Source of the DNA: Saccharomonospora amisosensis
GTDB lineage: Bacteria; Actinomycetota; Actinomycetes; Mycobacteriales; Pseudonocardiaceae
Length of the DNA: 64,000 nucleotides
NCBI RefSeq assembly: GCF_011761185.1
Contig: NZ_JAAOYM010000003.1
Span: 186,001-250,000, forward strand
Direction: 5' to 3'
In this document: piece by piece, positions 36,154 through 45,036 of the stretch
How the letters are laid out: each line of letters opens with the position of its first letter
Position numbering within the stretch: the first letter of the stretch is position 1
Notes under the pieces: model-generated
The model's database searches: none
Told to the model about the DNA's origin: nothing
The model's input: only the letters and a program-made list of their open reading frames with translations
Translations under genes and position numbers: made by a program

Positions 36154-36199
36154 AATGCCGAGGCCGCCGGGGTTGGTCTACCCCGGCGGCCTCGGCATT
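36154..36199 (+). terminator. Terminator of fadE5
   Basis: Perfect 20-bp stem from AATGCCGAGGCCGCCGGGGT (36154-36173) and its complement (36180-36199) with a 6-nt loop. No T-run follows. One of the strongest hairpins in the window. Confidence 0.88.
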
Positions 36200-36269
36200 A
36201 TGGGAGTGATTACGGCCCCGCCGTCCGGGTAACCCGATCAGGTCGTTACCGGCGAACAGGAGTGAAGCA

Positions 36270-36545
36270 ATGGCTGTCACGGGGATAATTTCGGCGATCC
36301 TGATCGGGCTCATAATCGGCGCGCTCGCCCGGCTGGTTCTCCCCGGCAAGCAAGGGATCCCTATCTGGCTGACCATCCTTGTGGGGATCGGTGCGGCGTT
36401 CCTCGGCACCGCCATAGCTCGCGGACTCGGTTACGCGGACACAAGCGGCTGGGACTGGTTGGAGTTCCTGACCCAACTCGTCGTCGCGGCCATCGGGGTG
36501 TCGATAGCCGCTGGCGTCTACCCGAAGAAGAGCGTCCGAAGGTAG
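36270..36545 (+). CDS. GlsB/YeaQ/YmgE family membrane stress protein
   Basis: 91 aa, three hydrophobic segments (AVTGIISAILIGLIIGALARL, IWLTILVGIGAAFLGTAIARGL, TQLVVAAIGVSIAAGVY) with the family motif GALARLVLPGKQGI after the first. CAGGAG sets ATG 36270. Members are small envelope proteins induced by stress; the role is unknown. It is flanked by two strong terminators, so transcribed alone. Confidence 0.88.
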   Translation: MAVTGIISAILIGLIIGALARLVLPGKQGIPIWLTILVGIGAAFLGTAIARGLGYADTSGWDWLEFLTQLVVAAIGVSIAAGVYPKKSVRR

Positions 36546-36556
36546 CTGGAACAGAC

Positions 36557-36590
36557 CGGTGGCGGAGGTGCCCACGCACCTCCGCCACCG
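36557..36590. terminator. Bidirectional rho-independent terminator
   Basis: Perfect 15-bp stem CGGTGGCGGAGGTGC / GCACCTCCGCCACCG with a CCAC loop, then CGTTTTCGG on the plus strand. It serves the 91-aa membrane-protein gene and, on the minus strand, lies downstream of the GroES-like gene and its repeat array. Confidence 0.92.
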
Positions 36591-36609
36591 CGTTTTCGGA
36601 CCTCAACGG

Positions 36610-36672
36610 ACGCAGAACTCGGGGGCTGGAGCGGGGGACTCGCGGGCGGGAGCGGGGGACTCGCGGGCGGCG
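36610..36672 (-). repeat. Array of three 21-bp repeats after the GroES-like gene
   Basis: Units at 36610-36630 (type B), 36631-36651 and 36652-36672 (type A; the last ends in a degenerate position). Ends 12 bp after the stop codon of the minus-strand GroES-like gene. Same order as at hspR: A units near the stop, B unit distal. Confidence 0.88.
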
Positions 36673-36684
36673 CGGACCCTCGGG

Positions 36685-37053
36685 TTACAGGTACAGGCCC
36701 GTGCCGTGCTCCGTTCGCTCGCTGGCGACCGCGTGGATGTCGCGCTCGCGCAGCACCAGGTAGGAGGTGCCCTGGACCTCGACCTCCAGTTGCTCCTCCG
36801 CGTTGAACAGCACTCGGTCGCCGACCTTGACGTTGCGCACGTTGTTTCCCACGCCAAGCACGTTGCCCCACGAAAGGCGCCGCGCCACCTGCGCCGTCGC
36901 CGGAATCACGATGCCGCCAGTGCTGCGCCGCTCCCCGTCGTCCTGCGGGATGCGAACGAGCACCCGGTCGTGCAGCATCTGGATCTCGAGCTTCGCGTCC
37001 GTTTGCAGCGGACCGGCGTTGCCGGCGGTGTTGGGTTCTGACACGCGATTCAT
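36685..37053 (-). CDS. GroES-like co-chaperonin family protein (Cpn10 fold), no groEL partner
   Basis: About 122 aa. The Cpn10 pattern is readable: IQMLHDRVLVRIP, mobile-loop region DDGERRSTGGIVIPATAQ, KVGDRVLFNAEEQLEVEVQGTSYLVLRERDI. True GroES has GxG-rich roof and EYLILRE-like endings, which are partly changed here (SYLVLRE retained). No groEL follows, so it is a secondary GroES-family protein, common in actinobacteria. The start is uncertain (ATG 37053; GTG 17 nt inside is possible, and the frame is open to 37092). Confidence 0.8.
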   Translation of the reverse strand: MNRVSEPNTAGNAGPLQTDAKLEIQMLHDRVLVRIPQDDGERRSTGGIVIPATAQVARRLSWGNVLGVGNNVRNVKVGDRVLFNAEEQLEVEVQGTSYLVLRERDIHAVASERTEHGTGLYL

Positions 37054-37097
37054 GCTACGTCGGCGAACTGGAGCACATCGCGCGGTGGCCACCGCGG

Positions 37098-39065
37098 CTA
37101 CGCGCGCGAGTGCTCGGGGGAACCTGCCAGCATCAGCCGCAGGTTGTCGTCACCGTCGGGATCGAGCCGCACCGGCACTCCCCAGTCCTGCCTGGTGACC
37201 CGGCACACCGGGTGCTCGGCGCCCTCGTCGCAGCTCGCGGCCTGCGCCACCACGTGCAGCACGCCTTCCCTTGGTTTCTGGGCAAGCGTGATGGTGCGCG
37301 TGAGGTCGGTGCCGCTGCCACCGCCGTCGGCGATCAGGTCGGGAGGCGACGCGGTGACCTCGAGGCGAGTGGCCGGTCCGAATCGGTCGTCCAGCTTCTC
37401 GCCCGGCGCGGGCACGAAGACGACGGAGAAGTCGAGTTCACCCGGTGCCAGCACGGTGGCAGGCCGGCGCACCTGGAGTTCCTCGCCTTCCACCTGGCCC
37501 GGCTCGGCTACCCCGAGCAGTCGTAGCCGGTGTGCCGCCGATTCGACCACCAGCATGCCGATGTCGGTGCTGGCGAACCCGGACGGTTCGGCCAGACCAC
37601 TCATGAGCGTGGACACTTCGCCGCTGGCGGGGTCGTACCGGCGCACGGCTCCGTTGTAGGTGTCGGCAACCGCCACCGCGCCGTCCGGCAACACGGCCAC
37701 GCCGAGTGGATGCTGCAACAGCGCCTGCCCGGCGTGCCCATCCCGGTGCCCGAAGGAGAACAGGTCACTGCCCACGGCGGTGTGCACGGTGTACTCGCCC
37801 TCACCATCGCCAGCGCCGTCCCGCTCCAGCCAGCGCAGCGCCGAGGTCTCCGCGTCGACCAGCCAGAGCCGGTCACCACGAGCCGCCAGCCCGGACGGCT
37901 GTGCGAGCAGCGCCTCGGCGGCGGGGCCGTCCCGCAACCCCTCCACCGTCGTGCCAGCCAAGCGGCGCACGTTCCGCCCAACCGGGTCGAACAGGCTCAG
38001 CGTGTGGTTGCCCGCCATAGCGACCGCGACGCCGCCCGCCGCTTGCCACCACCGAACGTCCCACGGGCTGGTGAGCGCCACTTCCAGCGCTGTACCGGTG
38101 TCCGCACCGTCGCGCCACTGCTGACCGGTGCCCGCGATCGTGGTGACGGCGCCGGTGCGCAGATCGACCCCGCGCAGCAGGTGATTGCCCGTGTCAGCGA
38201 CCACCAGGTGGTAGCCCACCCGCTCGGCGACCTCTGTCGGCAGCAACGTCAGCCCCGACGGTTCGGCGAAGGCCGCCACGTCGAACGCGCCGTCGGCGTG
38301 ACCACGCACCCCGCTGCCGAAGCGCCGTACCAGTGTTTCCGCGTCCGAGGCGAATTCCGCGATCGAATGCTGGGCGGTGTCGGCCACCAGCACCCGGCCC
38401 TCGGCGGTGACGACGGCCTTGGCGGGGAAGCGCAACCCGCTGCCTGGCCGCTGTCCGGTCTGCTCGGTCTGCTCGGTCTGCCCGGTGTCCCCAGCTTCGT
38501 CGGTCGGCTCGGCCTGCTGCCCGGAGCTCACGGCGCCGTCGCCAGAACCATCACCCTCCTCTGCTGCGCCCGACTCACCGTCTCGGCGCAGCGTGCCCTT
38601 CGCCTCGTGGATGCCGACCAGGTCGTTGAGAACCCGGCGCAGGGCCTCGGCGTGGCCCTCGCCCGCGGCGACGTGCACAACGTAACCCTCCGGGTCCACC
38701 ACGACGAGCGTCGGCCACGCCTTGACGGCGTACTGCTGCCACGTCGTCATGTCCGGGTCGTTGAGAACCGGATGCCGCACGCCGTAGCGCTCGACGGCCG
38801 CGCGAATCGCATCCTGCTCGCCCTCGTGGGAGAACTTCGGCGAGTGCACACCGATGGTGACGAGCACGTCGCGGAACTCGTCCTCGATCGGACGCAGCTC
38901 ATCGAGCACATGCAGGCAGTTGATGCAGCCGGAGGTGAAGAAGTCGAGCAACACGATTCGGCCGCGCAGCGACGACAGCTCGATGCCCTTACCGTCCGTG
39001 TTCAACCAGCGGTCACCGGTCAGCTCCGGTGCGCGTACGCGCGATTGTGTATTCAGTGCGCTCAC
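37098..39065 (-). CDS. Thioredoxin-like/NHL-repeat protein (NHLRC2-like)
   Basis: About 655 aa. The N-terminal thioredoxin-like domain has RIVLLDFFTSGCINCLHVLDEL with a CINC active site (about residues 47-50), and PTLVVVDPEGYV. A low-complexity Glu/Thr/Gly linker follows (about 160-205). The rest is an NHL-type beta-propeller (repeats such as LVVADTGNHLLRGVDLRTG and VAVADTYNGAVRRYDPASG) and a C-terminal Ig-like part. It resembles NHLRC2-family proteins, whose role is unresolved. The start is uncertain: GTG 39065 fits family starts; the frame is open to 39116. Confidence 0.85.
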   Translation of the reverse strand: MSALNTQSRVRAPELTGDRWLNTDGKGIELSSLRGRIVLLDFFTSGCINCLHVLDELRPIEDEFRDVLVTIGVHSPKFSHEGEQDAIRAAVERYGVRHPVLNDPDMTTWQQYAVKAWPTLVVVDPEGYVVHVAAGEGHAEALRRVLNDLVGIHEAKGTLRRDGESGAAEEGDGSGDGAVSSGQQAEPTDEAGDTGQTEQTEQTGQRPGSGLRFPAKAVVTAEGRVLVADTAQHSIAEFASDAETLVRRFGSGVRGHADGAFDVAAFAEPSGLTLLPTEVAERVGYHLVVADTGNHLLRGVDLRTGAVTTIAGTGQQWRDGADTGTALEVALTSPWDVRWWQAAGGVAVAMAGNHTLSLFDPVGRNVRRLAGTTVEGLRDGPAAEALLAQPSGLAARGDRLWLVDAETSALRWLERDGAGDGEGEYTVHTAVGSDLFSFGHRDGHAGQALLQHPLGVAVLPDGAVAVADTYNGAVRRYDPASGEVSTLMSGLAEPSGFASTDIGMLVVESAAHRLRLLGVAEPGQVEGEELQVRRPATVLAPGELDFSVVFVPAPGEKLDDRFGPATRLEVTASPPDLIADGGGSGTDLTRTITLAQKPREGVLHVVAQAASCDEGAEHPVCRVTRQDWGVPVRLDPDGDDNLRLMLAGSPEHSRA

Positions 39066-39140
39066 GGTTCTAGTGAACGCGACTCCTGCCACGCTGCGTC
39101 CTAGCGGGGCCGTCATGCCACCCGGAAGGGCGATCCGGTG

Positions 39141-39320
39141 TCACTTGTCAGCGGCTGTCCGGGTTGGCCCGCCCGCGGGCTCGGTAAGGGTGACCGTTGG
39201 AGCCCTTGTACCGGTCTGCCAAAGCTTCAGCGTGGCCGGTGCCTGCTGCTTCTCTTCCGCGCAAGCGCTGGCCGACCCGGCAAGGAGCAGTGCGGCGACG
39301 ATCGAGGCGGCGAGTCTCAT
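39141..39320 (-). CDS. Small secreted peptide or lipoprotein
   Basis: 59-aa frame MRLAASIVAALLLAGSASAC followed by AEEKQQAPATLKLW. A clear signal peptide ends ASA|C, giving either a signal-peptidase I site or a weak lipobox. The mature part is Thr/Pro-rich (GTRAPTVTLTEPAGGPTRTAADK). No good Shine-Dalgarno (only CACCTC directly upstream), which lowers confidence. It lies between the NHL protein gene and the SRPBCC gene, all on the same strand. Confidence 0.45.
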   Translation of the reverse strand: MRLAASIVAALLLAGSASACAEEKQQAPATLKLWQTGTRAPTVTLTEPAGGPTRTAADK

Positions 39321-39386
39321 GAGGTGCCCGTGCTCTGGCTAGGGGATTGTCACGACACCTCCCCATCGCCACCCGGCGTCGCCACG

Positions 39387-39860
39387 TTACGACTCGACGC
39401 GTTCCTTGAGCCCGCGCAGCGTCGCGGCGATGTTGCGTTCGTTGGCCGACGCCCTGTCCCGCACGCCGCTGATCGGGCCGGTGAGGGTGCGCAACCAGCC
39501 TGCCCTGCGATCCCAGGTGCTCTCGGTGACCAGGCAACCGTTGTCGGTCTGCTCGATGTCGTACTGCCACCGGGAAATGGCCAGCGGACCCGCCGAAACG
39601 TCGAAGGCGAATCGCTTGCCATCCTCGGCGTCGGTGATGGTGGCGACAGTGCTCCACCTGCGCGGCCCGTTGCGGTTGTAACCCCGGAACCGGGCACCCG
39701 GCCACGCACTCCGGACCTGGCCGAGCCACTTGTAACCGGAGTACTCGCCTGACAGTTCGGCAAGCACACCCGGATCGTTGAGTAGTTCGTAGACCTTCTC
39801 GGCGGGAGCTTGGATCTCGATCTGGCCGGTGGCGTCGGGGGAGGTGCTTTCGACTGGCAT
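39387..39860 (-). CDS. SRPBCC (START-like) family protein
   Basis: 157 aa. The helix-grip fold is recognised from GQIEIQAPAEKVYELLNDPGVLAELSGEYSGYKW, the central RFRGYNRNGPRRWSTVATI and the C-terminal long helix NERNIAATLRGLKERV. Such proteins bind hydrophobic ligands or act as polyketide cyclases. ATG 39860 with AGGAT upstream was chosen over GTG 39878. The ligand is unknown. Confidence 0.83.
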   Translation of the reverse strand: MPVESTSPDATGQIEIQAPAEKVYELLNDPGVLAELSGEYSGYKWLGQVRSAWPGARFRGYNRNGPRRWSTVATITDAEDGKRFAFDVSAGPLAISRWQYDIEQTDNGCLVTESTWDRRAGWLRTLTGPISGVRDRASANERNIAATLRGLKERVES

Positions 39861-39890
39861 GGCGGCGATCCTAACCACCGCTAATCGCCG

Positions 39891-42260
39891 TTAACTACCG
39901 TTTCGTCGCAGGGTTCTCGTCATACCCGCGGCAACGGTGGTCGCCAGCACCCAACCCATGGCGGTGAACCCTGTGGACACCCATTTGTCCACACCGCCCA
40001 TGTACCAGCGGCCCTTGTTGCCGAAGTCCGCGATCGGCACGAGCAGGTCCACCGTGTACAGCACGGGGTTCCACTCCAGCCCGGTGTCGTCGGTGTTCAC
40101 GGCACAGCGGTCACCCGCGACCGCGAACCGTTCGGTGTCGAGCGTGCAGTCGTCTTCGCCCAGCCCGAACCACACGCTCCCCGCGACCAGAAGCAGGAAC
40201 AGCCACGCCAGCGCGCGCACAGGACGGTAGCCGTACCCGACCATCCAGCGTTGCAGCCAGCTCCACAGCCGCACCCCACCGCCGAGAAAACGGTAGCCGC
40301 GCGCAAGTGACTCGTAGCGAAACTGCTGCTTCTTCAGCAGCACCGTGTCCGCGTGTTCCTCGTTGCCGCAGGCCCGCAGCATCGCGGCGAACTGGTCGTA
40401 AGGCCCCGGCCGGTAGCCGCGGATGGCGTCGCGCAACAGCGTCAACCGCTCGTCGACGGCTCGGTCGTCGCGAAGCCCGATGGGAGTGCCGAGCGCGTCG
40501 TAGCGGAAGTCCTCCAACTCGATGCCGCCCGTGGACCGCCACAACTCGACGGTGTCGCTCAACGTCGCACACCGCGCGCCCCGCAGCAGCACACTGCCCT
40601 GCGGCGGGATGGCAGGTCGCAGCGCGAACTCGTCGACGGCGCAGTCGCTCGCATCGAGCGCGATCTGATGCTGCGGCAGGCTGTGCAGGTGAGCGCCGGT
40701 CAGGTCGATGCGCCTGCTCACCGACGCGCCGTCCAGCGTGACACCACCCGTCGCCACGAACGGCCGATCGCGGTTGGCGATCAGCTGCACGCTCCTTGCC
40801 ACCCGCACCGAACGCAGATCCACCGACCAGCTACCTGGCTCGGTGAACTCCGGTTGCGACGCGGCCGAGCCACGCAGGTTGATGCTCCCGCCGACGGTCA
40901 TGCCCTGCAGCCGCACCGTCCCTGCGATCTCGCAGTCGGTGAGCATCAGGTTGCCCGAAACGCTGCTGCGGCGTGCGGAGATCGCATCCCGCTGCGGGTG
41001 CGCGAACTTGCCTCCCCTGATGAACAGGTTGCCGCGAACGGTCACGTCGGCGAGCCGGAACTGGCCCTCGGTACGCAGCCCGCTGCCGTCGATGTCACCG
41101 TTGATCTCACTGCCGTCGAGGTGGATGGCGCGGTCGTGGTAGGGCGGTGTCTTGCCGCGGAGCACGCGGACGCTTGCGCCCGCGAGCCGCAACGAGCCGC
41201 CGAGGTGTGCGTTGACCATCCGCAGCGTGCCGGTCACCTCGAGCTGGTCGCTCAACTCGATGTTGCCCTCCACCTGCATCCGGTCGGCGATGAGTGCGGG
41301 GCGCGGGTCGACGTACCAGTCGCCGGTCTTCCACGCGTCCACCACGATGTCGCCGGTCTGGTCGACTTCCAGCTTGGCGCCACGGAACACGATGTCACCG
41401 GCGACCTTGAGGCTCGGCATGAACAGCATGCCCTTGGCGCTGAACCGCCTTCGGCCGGAGCGGGGACCGTAGTTGTCCACTTCGCACAGCAGGCTGCCGC
41501 CGACCTGCAGCCCGTTGCCGTTGAGCGCGAAGCCGTCCTTGTTGCGCAGCGTCGCGCCGGAGAAGTTGACGTTGCCGCCCGACCGCAGCCCGGGGATGCG
41601 TACCTCGCCAATTGCCTCCAACCGGTAGGCCAGCAGCGCCCCGGTGATCACCAGGCGATCGGCCTGCACCGCCTTCCCTCGCGGATGCACGATCCGGCTC
41701 CTGGTAAGCACCACCGAACCCTCGATGACGGCATCGGTGAGGTTCACCGCAGCGTCCGGAAGCCCGCGCTCGGCGTCCTCCGCCCTGCGCACGGTCGTCT
41801 CGCTGTCCGGGCGCCCCGAATCCACCTCGACGACGCTGCGGATCAAACGGACGTCGTTGCGGCTGCGAAAGTTGCGGGCCTTCAGGCCGGGAAGCCAGCA
41901 CTTTCGAAAGACGAGGCCGAGCAGGTTGGCCTCGCGCACGTCCGGCGGCTGCTCGAACCGACATCGCTCGAACCGGAACAGGTAGCCCAGCTCAGCGGCG
42001 CGCAGGTCGAGCTTGCCGGTGATGTAGGCGTCCTCCACCTGCACGATCGGCGCGTTGGTCGCCTGCTTGCGCCAGCGCAACAGGCCACCGCTGCCCGGTT
42101 CGAGGAACGGGCGCAACAGGTCGGCGGCCTTGACCTCGTAACCGCGGTCCGGGTCGGGCGCGAACGGATCGAACGGAGGGCGCTGCTGCCCCTCCTCACC
42201 GTCCGAAGGCAGCTCGTTCCCGCCGCCCGCATCGCGAACAGGCCGGCGAAACGTGGGCAC
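39891..42260 (-). CDS. Large beta-solenoid membrane protein (Streptomyces 'membrane-associated oxidoreductase' type)
   Basis: About 789 aa from GTG 42260, which has the strong ribosome site GGGAGGAGAAG. After a Pro/Asp-rich start the protein is a long right-handed beta-solenoid: spaced strands such as GSVVLTRSRI, GNVNFSGATL, GDIVFRGAKLEVD, GNIELSDQLEVTG, GSLRLAGASV, GNLFIRGGKF, GNLMLTDCEI and GSINLRGSA recur about every 18-25 residues. Two membrane segments close it (RALAWLFLLLVAGSVWFGL and TAMGWVLATTVAAGM). Homologues are named membrane-associated oxidoreductase, but no redox motif is visible; a scaffold or surface role is more likely. Function is unknown. Confidence 0.75.
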   Translation of the reverse strand: MPTFRRPVRDAGGGNELPSDGEEGQQRPPFDPFAPDPDRGYEVKAADLLRPFLEPGSGGLLRWRKQATNAPIVQVEDAYITGKLDLRAAELGYLFRFERCRFEQPPDVREANLLGLVFRKCWLPGLKARNFRSRNDVRLIRSVVEVDSGRPDSETTVRRAEDAERGLPDAAVNLTDAVIEGSVVLTRSRIVHPRGKAVQADRLVITGALLAYRLEAIGEVRIPGLRSGGNVNFSGATLRNKDGFALNGNGLQVGGSLLCEVDNYGPRSGRRRFSAKGMLFMPSLKVAGDIVFRGAKLEVDQTGDIVVDAWKTGDWYVDPRPALIADRMQVEGNIELSDQLEVTGTLRMVNAHLGGSLRLAGASVRVLRGKTPPYHDRAIHLDGSEINGDIDGSGLRTEGQFRLADVTVRGNLFIRGGKFAHPQRDAISARRSSVSGNLMLTDCEIAGTVRLQGMTVGGSINLRGSAASQPEFTEPGSWSVDLRSVRVARSVQLIANRDRPFVATGGVTLDGASVSRRIDLTGAHLHSLPQHQIALDASDCAVDEFALRPAIPPQGSVLLRGARCATLSDTVELWRSTGGIELEDFRYDALGTPIGLRDDRAVDERLTLLRDAIRGYRPGPYDQFAAMLRACGNEEHADTVLLKKQQFRYESLARGYRFLGGGVRLWSWLQRWMVGYGYRPVRALAWLFLLLVAGSVWFGLGEDDCTLDTERFAVAGDRCAVNTDDTGLEWNPVLYTVDLLVPIADFGNKGRWYMGGVDKWVSTGFTAMGWVLATTVAAGMTRTLRRNGS

Positions 42261-42396
42261 CGCTTCTCCTCCCCCTAGGCGTCGGTGCTGGGCTCCCCCT
42301 GCACCCACGAAGCCGATCCTGTCAGATACCGGCCAAGTGCTTGCTGGAGTAGCCCGGGTAGTACGACGGTTCGCTACCGCCCCCCGGTTCCGTCCG

Positions 42397-43152
42397 CTAC
42401 TCGTTCACGTGTACCGGATTGAGCACCCGGGAAAGGAAAGACCTGGTGCGTTCCTCCCTCGGGTCGCCGATCACCTGCGCGGGAGGTCCTTCCTCCACGA
42501 CGGCTCCGTCGTCCATGAACAGCACCTTGTCAGCCACCTCGCGGGCGAACTGCATCTCGTGGGTCACCACGAGCATGGTCATGCCCTCCTCGGCCAACTG
42601 CCGCATCACGGCAAGTACGTCGCCGACCAGTTCGGGGTCGAGTGCCGAGGTCGGTTCGTCGAACAACATCACGGCGGGGTCCATGGAAAGCGCCCGCGCG
42701 ATCGCCACCCGCTGCTGCTGCCCGCCGGAAAGCTGCGCGGGCATCGAACGCTCCTTCTCCGCCAACCCCACCTTGGCCAGGTTCTCCCGCGCGATGCGGT
42801 CGGCCTCCGCCTTGTCCCGCTTCAGCACCTTGCGTTGCGCCACCGTCAGGTTCTCCAACACCGAGAGGTGCCCGAACAGGTTGAAGCCCTGGAAGACCAT
42901 CCCGATGCCACGCCGGGCCCTGTCGATGTCGATGTCGGGATCGGTCAGCTCGTAACCGTTCACCACGACCGTGCCGGAGTTGGGTTCCTCCAGCAGGTTC
43001 ACGCACCGCAGCAGAGTCGACTTTCCCGAACCGGACGGGCCGATGACGCACACGACCTCGCCCCTGCGCACGCTCATGTCGATGCCCTTGAGCACCCGCA
43101 GTGCACCGAACGACTTGTGCAGGTCGCGGACCTCGACGATCACGTCGCTCAT
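42397..43152 (-). CDS. Polar amino-acid ABC transporter, ATPase subunit
   Basis: 251 aa, GlnQ/HisP type: Walker [10 protein letters not shown] (about residues 39-47), signature [15 protein letters not shown], Walker B VMLFDEP and the H-loop VTHEM. Energises import of polar amino acids through the adjacent permease and binding protein. Its ATG overlaps the permease stop (TGATG). Confidence 0.94.
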   Translation of the reverse strand: MSDVIVEVRDLHKSFGALRVLKGIDMSVRRGEVVCVIGPSGSGKSTLLRCVNLLEEPNSGTVVVNGYELTDPDIDIDRARRGIGMVFQGFNLFGHLSVLENLTVAQRKVLKRDKAEADRIARENLAKVGLAEKERSMPAQLSGGQQQRVAIARALSMDPAVMLFDEPTSALDPELVGDVLAVMRQLAEEGMTMLVVTHEMQFAREVADKVLFMDDGAVVEEGPPAQVIGDPREERTRSFLSRVLNPVHVNE

Positions 43153-43961
43153 CACGCCGTCACCTTCAACCCTTGTTCCTCCTTGCGGCCACTGCCACGT
43201 TCCAGGTAGCGCGACAGGTAGCCGAGCGGCACCGTGATGATCAGGTAGCACAACCCGGCGAGCAGGATCGGGGTCAGTGATCCGGTGGCGTTGAGCCCTT
43301 CCCTGCCGAACTTCGCCAGCTCGTACTCGTCCCTGGCGAGGCCGAGGAGGTAGATCAGGGACGAGTCCTTGGTCAGCAGGATGAGCTCGTTGGTAAGTGG
43401 TGGGAGGATGATCCGGAACGCCTGCGGGATCACCACCGTCATGGTGGTACGTGCCTGCGACATGCCAAGCGAGCGGGCCGCCTCCACCTGCCCGGGTGGG
43501 ACGGCTTGGATACCCGCGCGCAGTGTCTCGGCGATATAGGCGGAGCCCACGAGGCCGAGCGCTATGGCCGCGGTGGAGTAGATGTCGAAGCGGATGCCGA
43601 AGGCCAGTGGAACCCCGTAGCCGAGCGCGATGAAAACGAGCAGCGCCGGAATACCTCTGAAGAACTCGATGTAGCCGGTGGCCAGCCATCGATACGGTCC
43701 CACCGACGACAGCTTCATCAGCGCCAGTACGAGCCCGATGCCCAGCCCGAGCGCGAAGCCGAGTGCGGTGTAGACGACGGTGTTGACCAGTGCGTCGGTG
43801 AAGATCTCCGGAAGCTGGGTGGCAGCCGCTTCCAGGTTGAAGAACGCGTGGGTGATGGTGCCCCAGTCGGCCAGCACCGCCAGCAGCACCACCGCCACGA
43901 CGAGCACGCCGTACTGGACGGCGCGGAAGGTCTGGGCGCGCTTGCGCCGCGACATCGCCAT
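43152..43961 (-). CDS. Polar amino-acid ABC transporter, permease
   Basis: 269 aa, His/Glu/Gln/Arg/opine type permease with about five helices. The EAA loop is [36 protein letters not shown] single permease gene implies a homodimeric pore. First helix [15 protein letters not shown]; a short cytoplasmic Arg/Lys-rich start. Second gene of the three-gene operon. Confidence 0.93.
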   Translation of the reverse strand: MAMSRRKRAQTFRAVQYGVLVVAVVLLAVLADWGTITHAFFNLEAAATQLPEIFTDALVNTVVYTALGFALGLGIGLVLALMKLSSVGPYRWLATGYIEFFRGIPALLVFIALGYGVPLAFGIRFDIYSTAAIALGLVGSAYIAETLRAGIQAVPPGQVEAARSLGMSQARTTMTVVIPQAFRIILPPLTNELILLTKDSSLIYLLGLARDEYELAKFGREGLNATGSLTPILLAGLCYLIITVPLGYLSRYLERGSGRKEEQGLKVTA

Positions 43962-44056
43962 GAGTCGGTCTCTCCTACGGAAATGGCGGGGAGACGGCTC
44001 GTCGGGTGTTCAGCCCGCCACGCGAGCCCGGCCGAACACCCGCGACCGCCTTCGCG

Positions 44057-44878
44057 CTACTTGCTCTGCGGCTTGGTTCCGAACCACTTCTCGTAGATCG
44101 AGTCGTAGCGGCCGTCCTGCTTCGCGGCCGCCAGCACCTCGTTGACCTTGGACAGCAGCGCGCGGTCGCCCTTTCGCACCGCGATGCCGTACTCCTCGCC
44201 GGTTTCGAACTCCGTGGTCACCTCGGTGTCCGGGTTGTCCTTGACGAAGTAGTAGAGCACCGAGTTGTCGTTGATGCCCGCGTCGATCTGGCCGGTCTTC
44301 ACGGCCGTCTGCAGCAGCGCCAGGTCCTCGTACTGGCGGATGTCGTAGCCGAACTTGTCCTTGTTGTCCTCGGCGTACTTCTCGCCGGTGGTGCCGAGCT
44401 GGACGCCGAGCACCTTGCCCTTCAACTGTTCAAGCCCTGTGACGCCGGAGCCCTTCTTGACCAGCAGCGCCTGGTTGGCGTCGAAGTAGCCGTCGGAGAA
44501 GTCCATCACCTTCTGCCGCGTGTCCGTGATCGTCATCGCTGCTGCGGCGACGTCACACTGGCCGGTGTCGAACGACGCGCCCGACTCGATGCCCTCGAAG
44601 GAGGTGTCGAAGATTTCCTGTTCGACGCCGAGGTCCTTGGCGACGAGGTCGACGAGGTCGACGTCGAAGCCGACCGTCTTGCCGCTCTCGGTGAACTGGA
44701 ACGGTGGGTAGGGCAGGTGGGTGCAGGTGGTCAGCTTGCCCTCGTTGATCAACGAGATCTCGCCCCCCGCCTCTGTGTCCTGGCCGGGGTTCACCTCCTC
44801 CGCACAACCAGCCGCGGTAACGGCGAGTGCGAAGGCAGGGAGCAGAGCGAGCGCCCTCAGGCTGAGTCGACGCGCCAC
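44057..44878 (-). CDS. Polar amino-acid ABC transporter, binding lipoprotein
   Basis: 273 aa, family 3 solute-binding protein. Lipobox TAAGC at residues 21-25, so it is anchored outside the membrane. Binding-site elements are CTHLPYPPFQFTESGKTVGFDVDLVDLVAKDLG and MTITDTRQKVMDFSDGYFDANQALLV. First gene of the operon. The specific amino acid cannot be read from sequence by eye. A 21-bp repeat array lies upstream. Confidence 0.93.
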   Translation of the reverse strand: MARRLSLRALALLPAFALAVTAAGCAEEVNPGQDTEAGGEISLINEGKLTTCTHLPYPPFQFTESGKTVGFDVDLVDLVAKDLGVEQEIFDTSFEGIESGASFDTGQCDVAAAAMTITDTRQKVMDFSDGYFDANQALLVKKGSGVTGLEQLKGKVLGVQLGTTGEKYAEDNKDKFGYDIRQYEDLALLQTAVKTGQIDAGINDNSVLYYFVKDNPDTEVTTEFETGEEYGIAVRKGDRALLSKVNEVLAAAKQDGRYDSIYEKWFGTKPQSK

Positions 44879-44994
44879 GATGTCACTCCTAGTAGTTCAT
44901 ACTGGCAAGTTCACGTATCGTGCCACTCGCCAGCGGGAAAGTGCAGCCTCCGTTTCGTTACAGCCCGGTTGCGACGTTTGGTGACCCCCGCCGA

Positions 44995-45036
44995 ACGCAG
45001 GACTCGCGGGCAGGAGCGGGGGACTCGCGGGTGGGG
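44995..45036 (-). repeat. Two 21-bp repeats directly after the first M20 peptidase gene
   Basis: Type A unit at 45016-45036 abuts the stop codon of the minus-strand peptidase; type B-like unit at 44995-45015. Same order and orientation as the arrays after hspR and the GroES-like gene. Confidence 0.85.

Noticed and set aside
37530-39104. 524-codon plus-strand frame opposite the NHL/thioredoxin gene
   Set aside because: No recognisable domain, typical antisense composition.
40353-42278. 641-codon plus-strand frame opposite the beta-solenoid gene
   Set aside because: Antisense shadow; the minus frame has a strong ribosome site, repeats and membrane segments.
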